Of a stretch of DNA of 64,000 nt, positions 28,680 to 37,334 are shown one piece after another; positions within the stretch are counted from its first letter, which is position 1; each line of letters opens with the position of its first letter. This stretch comes from Ideonella margarita (GTDB taxonomy: Bacteria; Pseudomonadota; Gammaproteobacteria; Burkholderiales; Burkholderiaceae_C): contig NZ_JBBUTI010000008.1 in NCBI RefSeq assembly GCF_038066635.1, forward strand, positions 196,984 to 260,983, read 5' to 3'. Made by a program: the position numbers and the translations under genes. The notes beneath the pieces are model-generated. The model was given only the letters and a program-made list of their open reading frames with translations, did no database searches and had not been told where the DNA came from.

Positions 28680-29258
28680 TCAGGGGGTGAGCTGGGCCAG
28701 CAGGTAGGCGCGGGCCTTGTCCCATTGCCGGCGCACGGTGCGCTCGGACTGCTCGGTCAGCTCGGCAATCTCGAGCTGGGTGTAACCGGCGAAGTACTGC
28801 ATTTCCACCACCCGGGCGAGCGCGGGGTCGAGTTGTTCCAGGTCGCCCAGCGCGTCGTGCACCTTCAGCAGCCACACGTCGCCGCCGCCTTGCACCGGGT
28901 GGTCGCCGGGCAGCAGGTCATCGAGCGGCAGGTGCGGGGCACCACCGCCGCGGCTCTCGGCCTGGTGCTCACGCACCAGATCGACGATGACGTTGCGCAT
29001 CACGGTGGCCGAGTAGGTGAAGAAGTGCCGGCGGTCGACGATGTTGAGTTCACGCGCCTTGGTGAAACGCAGGAAACTCTCGTGGACCAGCTCGGTGGTC
29101 GACAGCAGTGCCTGCCCGCCACCGGTGTAGAGCCGGGCATGGGCAATGCGGCGCAGCTCGGGGTAGAGCGTCGCAAACAGATGCTCGATGGCGCCCGCCT
29201 CGCCGGCGGTGGCGCGCTGCAGCCAAACCGTGAGTGAGGACACCTCGGTCACAACCAC
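28680..29258 (-). CDS. ECF-subfamily RNA polymerase sigma factor
   Basis: A 192-residue sigma factor of the group found beside Ser/Thr kinases. Region 2: ELRRIAHARLYTGG, STTELVHESFLRFTKA and HFFTYSATVMRNVIVDLVREH. Region 4: LDPALARVVEMQYFAGYTQLEIAELTEQSERTVRRQWDKARAYL. The start codon is a GTG at 29258 with GGAAGGG just before it; an in-frame GTG two codons later (29252) gives a better-spaced ribosome site. No anti-sigma gene is visible. Activity may instead be controlled by the downstream kinase. Confidence 0.9.
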   Translation of the reverse strand: MVVTEVSSLTVWLQRATAGEAGAIEHLFATLYPELRRIAHARLYTGGGQALLSTTELVHESFLRFTKARELNIVDRRHFFTYSATVMRNVIVDLVREHQAESRGGGAPHLPLDDLLPGDHPVQGGGDVWLLKVHDALGDLEQLDPALARVVEMQYFAGYTQLEIAELTEQSERTVRRQWDKARAYLLAQLTP

Positions 29259-29335
29259 TTCCCTTCCGAAGGCAATGCCTGAAGCGGCGGAGCATACCTT
29301 GCCCGCTCTGCCCGCCTCCTCCGTAAAATGGAGGA

Positions 29336-30154
29336 ATGAGCTTCAACCGTCTGCTGGCCGCGGCCACCCACCGCCACGAATCCCTGCTGTGTGTCGGTCT
29401 CGATCCGGAACCCTCGAAGTTCCCGGAGCACCTGCGCGGTGATCCGTCGAAGATCTTCGAGTTCTGCGCGCGCATCGTCGACAGCACCAAGGACCTGGTG
29501 AATTCGTTCAAGCCGCAGATCGCCTACTTCGCCGCGCACCGCGCCGAAGACCAGCTGGAAGAGCTGATGGCCTACATCCGCCGCGTGGCGCCGGATGTGC
29601 CGGTGGTGCTGGACGCCAAGCGCGGCGACATCGGCTCCACCGCCGAGCAGTACGCCCGGGAAGCCTTCGTGCGCTACCAGGCCGATGCCGTGACGCTGTC
29701 GCCCTACATGGGCTTCGACTCGATCGAGCCCTACCTGAAGTACGACGGCAAGGGCCTGATCCTGCTGTGCCGCACCTCCAACCCGGGCGGCAGCGACCTG
29801 CAGTTCCAGCAGCTGGCCAACGGCGAGCACCTGTATGAACACGTGGCCCGCCTGGCGGCCGGCGCCTGGAACCGCGACCAGCGCCTGGGCCTGGTGGTGG
29901 GCGCCACCTTCCCGAACGAGCTGGCCCGGGTGCGCGAGCTGGCCCCGACGCTGCCGCTGCTGATCCCGGGCGTGGGCGCCCAGGGTGGCGACGCCGCCGC
30001 CACCGTGCGGGCCGCCTGGCGGCCTGATGCGCCGATCATGGTGAACTCGTCGCGAGCCGTGCTGTATGCAGGCCAAGGCGAAGATTTCGCCAGCGCAGCA
30101 CGCCAAGTGGCGCAGGCCACACGCCAGACGCTGCAATTGGCGCGCAAGGCGTAA
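29336..30154 (+). CDS. pyrF: Orotidine 5'-phosphate decarboxylase (type 2)
   Basis: A 272-residue enzyme that decarboxylates OMP to UMP, the last step of de novo pyrimidine synthesis. SLLCVGLDPEPSKFP opens the barrel. VVLDAKRGDIGSTAEQYA carries the catalytic Asp-Lys-Asp-Asp-type array of the bacterial/mycobacterial type 2 enzymes. LIPGVGAQGGDAAATVRA is the phosphate-binding loop. Start at the ATG 29336, just after a GGAGGAATG-like stretch (AATGGAGGA directly before it), a near-consensus ribosome site. It diverges from the sigma factor gene. Confidence 0.95.
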   Translation: MSFNRLLAAATHRHESLLCVGLDPEPSKFPEHLRGDPSKIFEFCARIVDSTKDLVNSFKPQIAYFAAHRAEDQLEELMAYIRRVAPDVPVVLDAKRGDIGSTAEQYAREAFVRYQADAVTLSPYMGFDSIEPYLKYDGKGLILLCRTSNPGGSDLQFQQLANGEHLYEHVARLAAGAWNRDQRLGLVVGATFPNELARVRELAPTLPLLIPGVGAQGGDAAATVRAAWRPDAPIMVNSSRAVLYAGQGEDFASAARQVAQATRQTLQLARKA

Positions 30155-30220
30155 AGCAGGTTGCAAGACTGCAAAGGGCGCATTCAGATGGTGCCAACCC
30201 CTTGTTTTTGGTCAGCTGGA

Positions 30221-30262
30221 TGCAATCGGAAACAGGTTTAATCGCACCTGAACCTGATTGCA
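30221..30262. repeat. 42-nt interrupted inverted repeat upstream of the hybrid kinase
   Basis: TGCAATC (30221-30227) and GATTGCA (30256-30262) are perfect inverted arms. Inside them CAGGTT (30233-30238) and AACCTG (30251-30256) are a second inverted pair. This is too ordered for coding DNA of this G+C and suggests a promoter or operator region, so the kinase probably starts downstream of it. Confidence 0.45.
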
Positions 30263-30333
30263 TTCAAACTTGCGGGACGCGTCCCCGAACAGTCCCCGTG
30301 CCTCCGCCCGCTGTACCGCCCTCTTCGCACCGA

Positions 30334-32523
30334 ATGCTGCTCACCGCCCTGGCGGGGGCCGGGCTGGCCGGTGGCGCGGCCGTGCTGCTGCCGCCCGAAT
30401 GGCCGACCTGGCTGCGCTGGGCACTGGCCAGTGGCGCGGCCGGGGTTGGCATCGCAAGCCTGCTGACCTGGGCCCTGGCGCCGTGGCGAGAGGCGCTGGC
30501 TGACGCGGCCACTTCGGCTTCCGACGCGCACGCCAACCCCGCCGCAAGCCCCGCCCCTCAAGACCTGCCCCAGCCCGCGCCGGTGGTGGAGGTGGCCACG
30601 GGCCCGCAGAGTGCCGAGCAAGTCATGCAACGCTCGCAGGCGCTGCTGTCGCACCTGGTGGCCAACAGCCCGGACGTCATCACCCTGACCGACATGGACA
30701 CCGGGCGCTACGTCATGGTGAACGAGAGCTTCACCCGCCTGAGCGGCTACACCGCCGCCGAGGCCATCGGCAGGACGGCGCTGGAGCTGTCCATCTGGTT
30801 TGACGAAAGCGACCGGCGGCGCGTGGTGTCGTTGCTGCAGTCCCAGGATTCGGTGCAGAGCCTGCCGGTGGTGTTTCAGTCGCGGGACGGGCGGGCGATC
30901 GACACGCTGATGTCGGCCGCCAAGTTCGAGATGAACGGCCAGAACTTCCTGGTGATCAGCTCGCGCGACGTCACGGCCGCCGAGCAGGCCCGGCTCGAGC
31001 GCGAAGCCATTCTTGAAAACGCCCTGATCGGTATCGCCCTGACGCGCGACCGCCGGTTCCAGATGGTCAATCCACGCATGGCGCAGATGCTGGGCTGGAC
31101 GGTCGACGACCTTCGCGGCACCTCTACCCGGGTGATCTGGCCGAACGACGAGGACTATGCACAGATTGGCAGGCAGGTGGGCCAGGGCCTGAAGGCCGGG
31201 CAGCAGATCGAGGTGGAGCGGATGATCTGCCGGCGCGATGGCAGCCAGTTCCTGTGCCGCCTGCAGGCCAAGGCGCTCGACCCCAACCACCCGGGCCGCG
31301 GCAGCACGATCTGGATGGCCGAGGACATCACCGAGCGGCGCGCCGTGGAGCAGGCGCTGGCCCGCGCCAAGGACGAAGCCGAGGCCGCCAACCGCGCCAA
31401 GAGCACCTTCCTGGCCAATACCAGCCACGAGATCCGCACGCCGCTGAACGCCCTGCTCGGGCTGGCGCGCCTGGCCCGCCAGCCCGAGGTCGACCCGCTG
31501 CGTCGCCAGCAGTACATCGAGCAGATCAGCGACAGCGCCGAAACCCTCTCGGCCATCCTGACCGACATCCTGGATCTCTCGAAGATCGAGGCCGGCAAGA
31601 TGCACCTCGACAGCGTGCCGTTTGATCTGCAGGCCCTGCTGAACAGCCTGCACCAGGCGTACGGCGCGCTCGGCGATACCAAGGGCCTGCAGATGAGCCT
31701 GGTGGTGAGCGACGACCTGCCGCGCCGGGTGCTGGGGGATCCGGTGCGCGTGCGACAGATCCTCAGCAACTTCCTGAACAACGCGCTGAAGTTCACCGAG
31801 GTCGGCCTGGTGCGCATCGGCGTGCAGGTGGAGCGCGAAGGCCTGGTGCGCTTTGACGTGATCGACACCGGCCCGGGCATCGACCCCGAGGTGCAGGCCC
31901 GCCTGTTCACGCCGTTCGTGCAGGCCGACAACTCCACCACCCGGCGGGTGGGCGGCACGGGCCTGGGCTTGTCGGTGTGCCGGCAACTGGCCACGCTGAT
32001 GCAGGGCGAGGTTGGCGTGGTCAGCCTGCCCGGCCAGGGCAGCTGCTTCTGGGCGAGGCTGCCGCTGCCCTCGGCCGATGACCACCCGGAGGAGCAGGAC
32101 TCCAGCGGCTTCGGCGTGGACCACCTGAGCGGGCGCCGCGTGCTGATGGTGGAAGACAACCCGGTCAACATGATGATCGCCGTGGCCATGCTGGAGCAGT
32201 GGGACATCGACGTGACGCAGGCGGTGGATGGCCGCAGCGCCCTAGATGCGGTCGACCGCGCGAAGCACGAAGGCCGGCCGTTTGACCTGGTGCTGATGGA
32301 CGTGCAGATGCCCGACATGAGCGGCCACCAGACCACGCTGCAACTGCGCCAGCACTATTCGAAGCGCCAGCTGCCCATCATTGCGCTGACGGCCGCCGCG
32401 CTGGTGTCGGAGCGCGACCAGGCCCTGGCCGCCGGCATGAACGACTTCCTCACGAAGCCGATCGACGCACAGCGGCTGCGCCACACGCTGGTGCAGACGC
32501 TGCGCGACGCCGAAGCGGTCTGA
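30334..32523 (+). CDS. Hybrid sensor histidine kinase (TM-PAS-PAS-HisKA-HATPase-REC)
   Basis: A 729-residue inner-membrane hybrid kinase. Two hydrophobic segments at residues 1-50, then two PAS domains (LVANSPDVITLTDMDTGRYV and ENALIGIALTRDRRFQMVN). The HisKA box is FLANTSHEIRTPLNALLG with the phospho-His. The ATPase has NFLNNALKFTE, DTGPGIDP and GGTGLGLSVCRQL. The receiver domain has VEDNPVNMMI, the phospho-Asp in LVLMDVQMPDMSG, and FLTKPID. The frame is open from 30202, and a GTG at 30298 is a second candidate start; I chose the ATG 30334 because an inverted repeat lies further upstream. No partner regulator is adjacent, so phosphate probably passes to a remote phosphotransfer protein. Confidence 0.86.
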   Translation: MLLTALAGAGLAGGAAVLLPPEWPTWLRWALASGAAGVGIASLLTWALAPWREALADAATSASDAHANPAASPAPQDLPQPAPVVEVATGPQSAEQVMQRSQALLSHLVANSPDVITLTDMDTGRYVMVNESFTRLSGYTAAEAIGRTALELSIWFDESDRRRVVSLLQSQDSVQSLPVVFQSRDGRAIDTLMSAAKFEMNGQNFLVISSRDVTAAEQARLEREAILENALIGIALTRDRRFQMVNPRMAQMLGWTVDDLRGTSTRVIWPNDEDYAQIGRQVGQGLKAGQQIEVERMICRRDGSQFLCRLQAKALDPNHPGRGSTIWMAEDITERRAVEQALARAKDEAEAANRAKSTFLANTSHEIRTPLNALLGLARLARQPEVDPLRRQQYIEQISDSAETLSAILTDILDLSKIEAGKMHLDSVPFDLQALLNSLHQAYGALGDTKGLQMSLVVSDDLPRRVLGDPVRVRQILSNFLNNALKFTEVGLVRIGVQVEREGLVRFDVIDTGPGIDPEVQARLFTPFVQADNSTTRRVGGTGLGLSVCRQLATLMQGEVGVVSLPGQGSCFWARLPLPSADDHPEEQDSSGFGVDHLSGRRVLMVEDNPVNMMIAVAMLEQWDIDVTQAVDGRSALDAVDRAKHEGRPFDLVLMDVQMPDMSGHQTTLQLRQHYSKRQLPIIALTAAALVSERDQALAAGMNDFLTKPIDAQRLRHTLVQTLRDAEAV

Positions 32524-32530
32524 GGCCGCG

Positions 32531-34843
32531 TCAGGCCAGCTTCAAGGGCAGGTTGCGCAAGCGCTGGCCCGTCAGCACGAACAAGGCATTGGCCAACGCA
32601 GGTGCCACCGGCGGCACCGCCGGCTCACCCATGCCCGTGGGCGCTTCGGTGGACGGCATCAGGTGCACCTGCACCACCGGCGTCTGCGCCATGGTCAGCA
32701 AAGGCTGGTCCGGGAAGTTGCTCTGCTGCACGGCGCCCTTGACGATGCTGATGCCGCCATAAAGCGCCGCCGTCAATCCGAACACCACGCTGCCCTCGAC
32801 CTGCTGCGCCACGCCGTCGGGTTGCACCACGGTGCCGCAATCGACCGCGCACACCACGCGGTGCACCCACGGCTGGGGCGGTGCCTTGTCAGCGCCGGGT
32901 TCCACCGACACCTCCATCACCATCGCCACGATGCTGCCGAAGCTCTCATGCAAGGCCACGCCCCGCGCCCGGCCGGCGGGCAACGGCGTGTCCCAGCCGG
33001 CTTCGCTGGCGGCCTTCTTCAGCACCGCCGCGTGGCGGGGCTGATCGCCCAGCAGACCCAGGCGGAACGCCACCGGGTCGGCCTTGGCGGCATGGGCGAG
33101 TTCGTCGATGAAACCTTCGCTGAAAAACGCGTTGTGCGAATGGCCCACAGAGCGCCAGAACCCCACCGGCACACCGCTGCGCGTGGCCACATGGCGCATC
33201 GACTGGTTGGGCACGGCGTAAGGCAGGTCGAACAGGCCTTCGGCGGTGGTCTTGTCGGGCGTATCAACCGGGCCGGCCAGCCAGGGCGCGTTGCGCTCCA
33301 TCCAGCGCGGGGTGATGGCGTCACCGGCGCTGTGGCTGCTGAGCGACAGCAAGCCACCGCGCGACGTGAGCCCGCCCCGCAGCACGGCCACACCGGCGGG
33401 CCGGTAGAAGTCGTGCTGGAAATCTTCCTCGCGAGACCACAGCAGTTGCACCGGGCGCCCGCCCGTTTCCAGCGCCGCGCGCACGGCCTGCGCCACCACG
33501 TCGGCGTCCAGACGGCGGCCAAAACCGCCGCCCAGCAGCGTCATGTGCACCGTGACCTTGTCTTCCGTCACGCCAGCCACGCGGGCAGCCACGGCCTTCG
33601 CGAAGGCCGGCACCTGCGTCGGCGCCCAGACATCGACCCGGCCGTCGGCCACGCGGGCGGTGCAGTTCATCGGCTCCATCGTGGCGTGGGCCAGGTAGGG
33701 CGCGGTGTAGACCGCATCCACCACCTGGGCCGCCTGGGCGAAACCGGCTGCCGTGTCGCCCAGGCTGTAGAAGTTGAAGCCTCCGCCTGTGGCTTGTGCC
33801 TGCGTGGCCTGTTGCTGCAGGTTGGCCAGGATGGCGGCCGAGTCCAGCGGCGCACCCGCCGGCCGGCCCTGCCATTCGATGTCCAGCGCCAGCGCGCCCT
33901 GGCGGGCATGCCAGCTGCTGCGGCCCACCACGGCCACGGCGTCGGTGGAGCCCACCGCCGAGCCCAGCCGCACCACGCGCTCCACGCCGGGGCGTTGCAG
34001 CACGGCATCCACATTCAGCAGGCGCTGCGGCGCCCCGCCCAGCACCGGGGCATGGCGCACGGCCGCAAACACCATGTCGGGCAGGCGCGTGTCGATGCCG
34101 AACATCGCCGTGCCGTTGGTCTTGGCCGGCACGTCCAGCCGCGGCTGGTTGCGGCCGATGCGCTTCCAGAGTTCGCGGCGCTTGGGCGCCACATCGCTGG
34201 CCGGCATGGCGGCGGCCTGGCGGGCCAGCTCACCAAAGTGCGCCTGCTGGCCCGAGGCATGGCGGATCACGCCGTCCTCAATCACCAGCTCATCCAGCGG
34301 CAGCTTCCACTGCAGCGAGGCCGCGCCCAGCAACTGGGCCCGCACCGTGGCCGCTGCCAGGCGCAGCACCGGCCAGCTGTCGGCCATCGTCGACGAGCCG
34401 CCGGTGACCACCAGGCCCAGCTCACGGGCCACCTTGCTCACCATCCACCGGCTGCCCTTGGCCAGCGTGGTTTCCTGGCCGGGCTCGGTGCTGCGCGGGT
34501 GCAGCGGCAGGCTCGACACCAGCATCGCCACATTGCCGTACAGGCTGTCGGACACGGCCGGAATCAGGCGCACCTTGGCGGGCGATACATCCAGCTCTTC
34601 GCCCACCAGCGTGGCCAGCGCACTGTGTGCGCCCTGGCCCATCTCGGCCCAGGGCATGGCCAGCAGCACCTGCCCGTCGGCCGCCACCTTCAGCCAGCCA
34701 TTCAGGCCCACCTCGCCGTCCACCGGCGGCAAGGTGGACGCCTGCCCCAGCCGGCTGCGCGGCGGTGCCACGCTCCAGCCCACCAGCAGGGCGCCGGCAC
34801 CGGCCAGGCCGGCCCACAACACGGTTCTGCGACGCACGCTCAT
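32531..34843 (-). CDS. Molybdopterin-binding subunit of a xanthine-dehydrogenase-family hydroxylase (IorB-like)
   Basis: Large catalytic subunit, 770 residues. A twin-arginine leader (MSVRRRTVLWAGLAGAGALL) directs folded export. Family motifs: PWAEMGQGAHSALATLVGEEL, LLGGGFGRRLDADVVAQAV, GFWRSVGHSHNAFF, and GMGEPAVPPVAPALANALF with the conserved active-site Glu. This matches isoquinoline 1-oxidoreductase / aldehyde-oxidase-like periplasmic enzymes. Its ATG overlaps the stop of the 2Fe-2S subunit by 4 nt. No FAD subunit or cytochrome is beside it; electrons may go to a remote cytochrome. Substrate unknown. Confidence 0.9.
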   Translation of the reverse strand: MSVRRRTVLWAGLAGAGALLVGWSVAPPRSRLGQASTLPPVDGEVGLNGWLKVAADGQVLLAMPWAEMGQGAHSALATLVGEELDVSPAKVRLIPAVSDSLYGNVAMLVSSLPLHPRSTEPGQETTLAKGSRWMVSKVARELGLVVTGGSSTMADSWPVLRLAAATVRAQLLGAASLQWKLPLDELVIEDGVIRHASGQQAHFGELARQAAAMPASDVAPKRRELWKRIGRNQPRLDVPAKTNGTAMFGIDTRLPDMVFAAVRHAPVLGGAPQRLLNVDAVLQRPGVERVVRLGSAVGSTDAVAVVGRSSWHARQGALALDIEWQGRPAGAPLDSAAILANLQQQATQAQATGGGFNFYSLGDTAAGFAQAAQVVDAVYTAPYLAHATMEPMNCTARVADGRVDVWAPTQVPAFAKAVAARVAGVTEDKVTVHMTLLGGGFGRRLDADVVAQAVRAALETGGRPVQLLWSREEDFQHDFYRPAGVAVLRGGLTSRGGLLSLSSHSAGDAITPRWMERNAPWLAGPVDTPDKTTAEGLFDLPYAVPNQSMRHVATRSGVPVGFWRSVGHSHNAFFSEGFIDELAHAAKADPVAFRLGLLGDQPRHAAVLKKAASEAGWDTPLPAGRARGVALHESFGSIVAMVMEVSVEPGADKAPPQPWVHRVVCAVDCGTVVQPDGVAQQVEGSVVFGLTAALYGGISIVKGAVQQSNFPDQPLLTMAQTPVVQVHLMPSTEAPTGMGEPAVPPVAPALANALFVLTGQRLRNLPLKLA

Positions 34844-35313
34844 GCCGCACCTCCGCGCAAGGCCTTGGCAGCCGTGTGGATGGCCGCGCGCACACGCGGA
34901 TAGGTGCCGCAGCGGCACAGATTGGTGATGGCCGCGTCGATCTGCGCGTCCGTCGGGTTGGGGGTCTTGCGCAGCAAGGCATCGGCCGCCATCAGCATGC
35001 CGCTCTGGCAGTAGCCGCACTGCGGCACCTGGTGCTGTATCCAGGCGGTCTGCAGGGCGTGGGGACGGTCGGGTGCACCAAGGGCTTCAATCGTGCGCAC
35101 CGATTTGCCCGCCACCGCACCAACAGGCGTCACGCAGGCACGCAGGGCCTGGCCGTCGACCTGCACGGTGCAGGCACCGCACGCTGCCACGCCGCAGCCA
35201 AATTTAGTGCCGGTGAGCGACAGCTCGTCGCGCAGCACCCAGAGCAAAGGCATCTCGGCCGGCACCTTGGCCGGGTCCAGGGCCATGGTCTGGCCGTTCA
35301 CTTGCAGGTTCAT
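34840..35313 (-). CDS. 2Fe-2S subunit of the same molybdenum hydroxylase (IorA-like)
   Basis: Small electron-transfer subunit, 157 residues. The plant-type ferredoxin cluster is GTKFGCGVAACGACTVQVDG plus a later Cys (RACVTP). The second cluster is PQCGYCQSGM and NLCRCGTYPRVRAA. It starts at 35313 with a GGAG-type ribosome site in the preceding dozen bases and is the first gene of the pair. It lacks a leader and is probably exported together with the large subunit, as in this enzyme family. Confidence 0.93.
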   Translation of the reverse strand: MNLQVNGQTMALDPAKVPAEMPLLWVLRDELSLTGTKFGCGVAACGACTVQVDGQALRACVTPVGAVAGKSVRTIEALGAPDRPHALQTAWIQHQVPQCGYCQSGMLMAADALLRKTPNPTDAQIDAAITNLCRCGTYPRVRAAIHTAAKALRGGAA

Positions 35314-35527
35314 CAGGCTCTCCAGAAGGCCGGGCATGTTTTCTGCTGGAAAACCCGCGGGGCCGTCACTCGATTGCGGCTCTGCAGCCGGACACACATC
35401 GGCGGCGAGTGTGGCAGAAATTACCTTTGCCCTGCTTGCCCCGGTGTGGACGTCGCACCCCAGAAAGGGCTCGCGTTTTCCCCCGGTCGGCTGCGCACAC
35501 CCACCCACAGCGAAGGAGTCACTCGCG

Positions 35528-36517
35528 ATGAAGAAAAGTCTGTTCCGCCCGGCCCGCACGGGCCTGGCCATGGCCCTGCTGGCTGGCGTTGCGGCCACCA
35601 GCCACGCACAGTCCTCGGTCCAGTTGTACGGTTTGATGGACGCGTCCGCCGGCCGTTTCCAGGCCGCCGGTGCCGCCAGCAGCAATGCAGTGTCCAGCGG
35701 CAACATGACGACCAGCTACATCGGCTTCAAGGGCACGGAAGACCTGGGTGGCGGCCTGAGCGCCAAGTTCGCAGCCGAGCACTTCATGCGCCTGGACACC
35801 GGCGAAGCCGGCCGCTTCAACGGCGACGCCTTCTGGGCCCGCAACGCCTACGTCGGCCTGACCAGCACCAGCCTGGGCAGCGTCACGCTGGGCCGCAACA
35901 CCACGTCGATGTTCGTCTCGACGCTGCTGTTCAATGCCTTCGGCGATTCCTTCGGCTTCTCGCCGAGCATCCGCCACTGGTTCACCGCCGGCACCCTCAC
36001 GGGTGACTCGGGCTGGAGCGATTCGGTCTCGTACACCACGCCGAGCATGAGCGGCCTGACCGGCCAGCTGCAGGTGGCCGGCGGCGAAGGCAATGGCGGC
36101 CGCAATGTCGGCGGCAACGTGCTGTATTTCAGCGGCAAGTTCGCGGCCACGCTGGCGGCCCAGAACGTGAAGAAGGGCGCCACGGTGGCGGACACCACCG
36201 CCTGGCAGCTGGGCGCGTCATATGACCTGGGCTGGGCCAAGCTGTTCGGCCAGGGCGGTCAGGTCGACAACAAGACCACCGACGTGACCTACAAGCTGGT
36301 GGAAGCCGGTGTCTCGGTGCCGATGGGCGCCGGCAAGTGGATGGCCCAGGGCGGCTACCTGAAGCCGGAAACCGGGAAGAAGCGCGCCACGCTGAGCCTG
36401 GGCTACAGCCACAACCTGTCGAAGCGCACCGAGCTGTATTCGGTGTACATGTTCGACAAGGCCGCGGCCCTGACCAATGGCAATACCTACGCCGTGGGCG
36501 TGCGTCACAAGTTCTGA
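35528..36517 (+). CDS. Gram-negative porin (trimeric, Burkholderia/Neisseria type)
   Basis: A 329-residue outer-membrane beta-barrel. Signal peptide MKKSLFRPARTGLAMALLAG ending at SHAQ. The mature protein opens SSVQLYGLMDASAGRF, the hallmark of this porin class, and contains the repeated YIGFKGTEDLGGGLSAKFAAEH hairpin. It ends in a terminal Phe (YAVGVRHKF), the outer-membrane targeting signature. AAGGAG lies 10-15 nt before the start. It diverges from the 2Fe-2S subunit gene across a 214-nt region. Confidence 0.94.
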   Translation: MKKSLFRPARTGLAMALLAGVAATSHAQSSVQLYGLMDASAGRFQAAGAASSNAVSSGNMTTSYIGFKGTEDLGGGLSAKFAAEHFMRLDTGEAGRFNGDAFWARNAYVGLTSTSLGSVTLGRNTTSMFVSTLLFNAFGDSFGFSPSIRHWFTAGTLTGDSGWSDSVSYTTPSMSGLTGQLQVAGGEGNGGRNVGGNVLYFSGKFAATLAAQNVKKGATVADTTAWQLGASYDLGWAKLFGQGGQVDNKTTDVTYKLVEAGVSVPMGAGKWMAQGGYLKPETGKKRATLSLGYSHNLSKRTELYSVYMFDKAAALTNGNTYAVGVRHKF

Positions 36518-36539
36518 CGCTCAAGCCCGCCAGCGCCGG

Positions 36540-36564
36540 TTCAGGGGCCTCACTGGCCCTTGAA
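36540..36564. terminator. Hairpin at convergent gene ends (possible terminator)
   Basis: TTCAGGGGCC (36540-36549) and GGCCCTTGAA (36555-36564) pair at 9 of 10 positions with loop TCACT. It sits between the porin and the convergent regulator gene, overlapping the stop of the latter. There is no clear T-run, so termination is only a guess. Confidence 0.35.
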
Positions 36565-37329
36565 CTGGCCCTGGAAATGGCGTGACACCGGCAGCTTCTC
36601 GGGGCGGCCGCGCAGCGTCAGCACCATCGTGCCTTCGTCCACCCGCACCGCGCTGGCGATGTGCCGGTGGTTGACGATGACAGAGCGGTGCACCTGCCAG
36701 AAGGTCTGCGGATCGAGCTGTGCGAGCAGCTCCTTCAGCGGCGTGCGGATCAGCGCCTCGCCCGCCACGCCGCCGTCTTCATGGACGACCCGCGTGTAGC
36801 GCGCGTCGCTCTCGAAAAACACCACGCTGTCGACCGGGATCAGCCGCACTTCCTTGCCCACGCTGGCCTGGATGACGGTGGGCCGGGCGGGTGCGCGCAG
36901 CTGCTGGCCGAGCTGACTCAGCAAGGCGCTCAGGTCGGGCGCCGCGGGCTGACCCAGGCGGGCCTGCAGGCGCTCGATGGTCTGCCGCAGCCGGGTGTCG
37001 TCGACCGGCTTCATCACGTAGTCCACCGCACCGGCATCAAAGGCAGCCAGCGCATGGTCGCCGTAGGCCGTGACGAAGACCACCGGCACCTGACCGTCGA
37101 TGCGGCGCGCCACGTCGATGCCCGACAGGCCCGGCATGCGGATGTCGAGGAAACACACCTGCGGCTCATGTTCCAGGAAGGCGTCCCAGGCGTCGACGCC
37201 ATTGGCGGCTTCGGCCACGATCTGCAGCTCGGGCCAGCAGCGCTGCAGCGCGGCGCGCAACTGGGCGCGTGGCGCTTCCTCGTCGTCGGCGATCAGGGCG
37301 GTCACGGGAGTGGCGGGGGTGGTGCTCAT
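36550..37329 (-). CDS. LytTR-family response regulator
   Basis: A 259-residue two-component regulator. The receiver domain holds TALIADDEEAPRAQLRAAL, the phospho-Asp in VCFLDIRMPGLSG, and the Lys in YVMKPVDD. The C-terminal LytTR DNA-binding domain is IPVDSVVFFESDARYTRVV to HRSVIVNHRHIASAVR and LPVSRHFQ. It lies 5 nt after the proximal LytS-like kinase, so the three genes form one operon with the kinases translated first. Targets unknown. Confidence 0.93.
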   Translation of the reverse strand: MSTTPATPVTALIADDEEAPRAQLRAALQRCWPELQIVAEAANGVDAWDAFLEHEPQVCFLDIRMPGLSGIDVARRIDGQVPVVFVTAYGDHALAAFDAGAVDYVMKPVDDTRLRQTIERLQARLGQPAAPDLSALLSQLGQQLRAPARPTVIQASVGKEVRLIPVDSVVFFESDARYTRVVHEDGGVAGEALIRTPLKELLAQLDPQTFWQVHRSVIVNHRHIASAVRVDEGTMVLTLRGRPEKLPVSRHFQGQFKGQ

Positions 37330-37334
37330 GGGGG

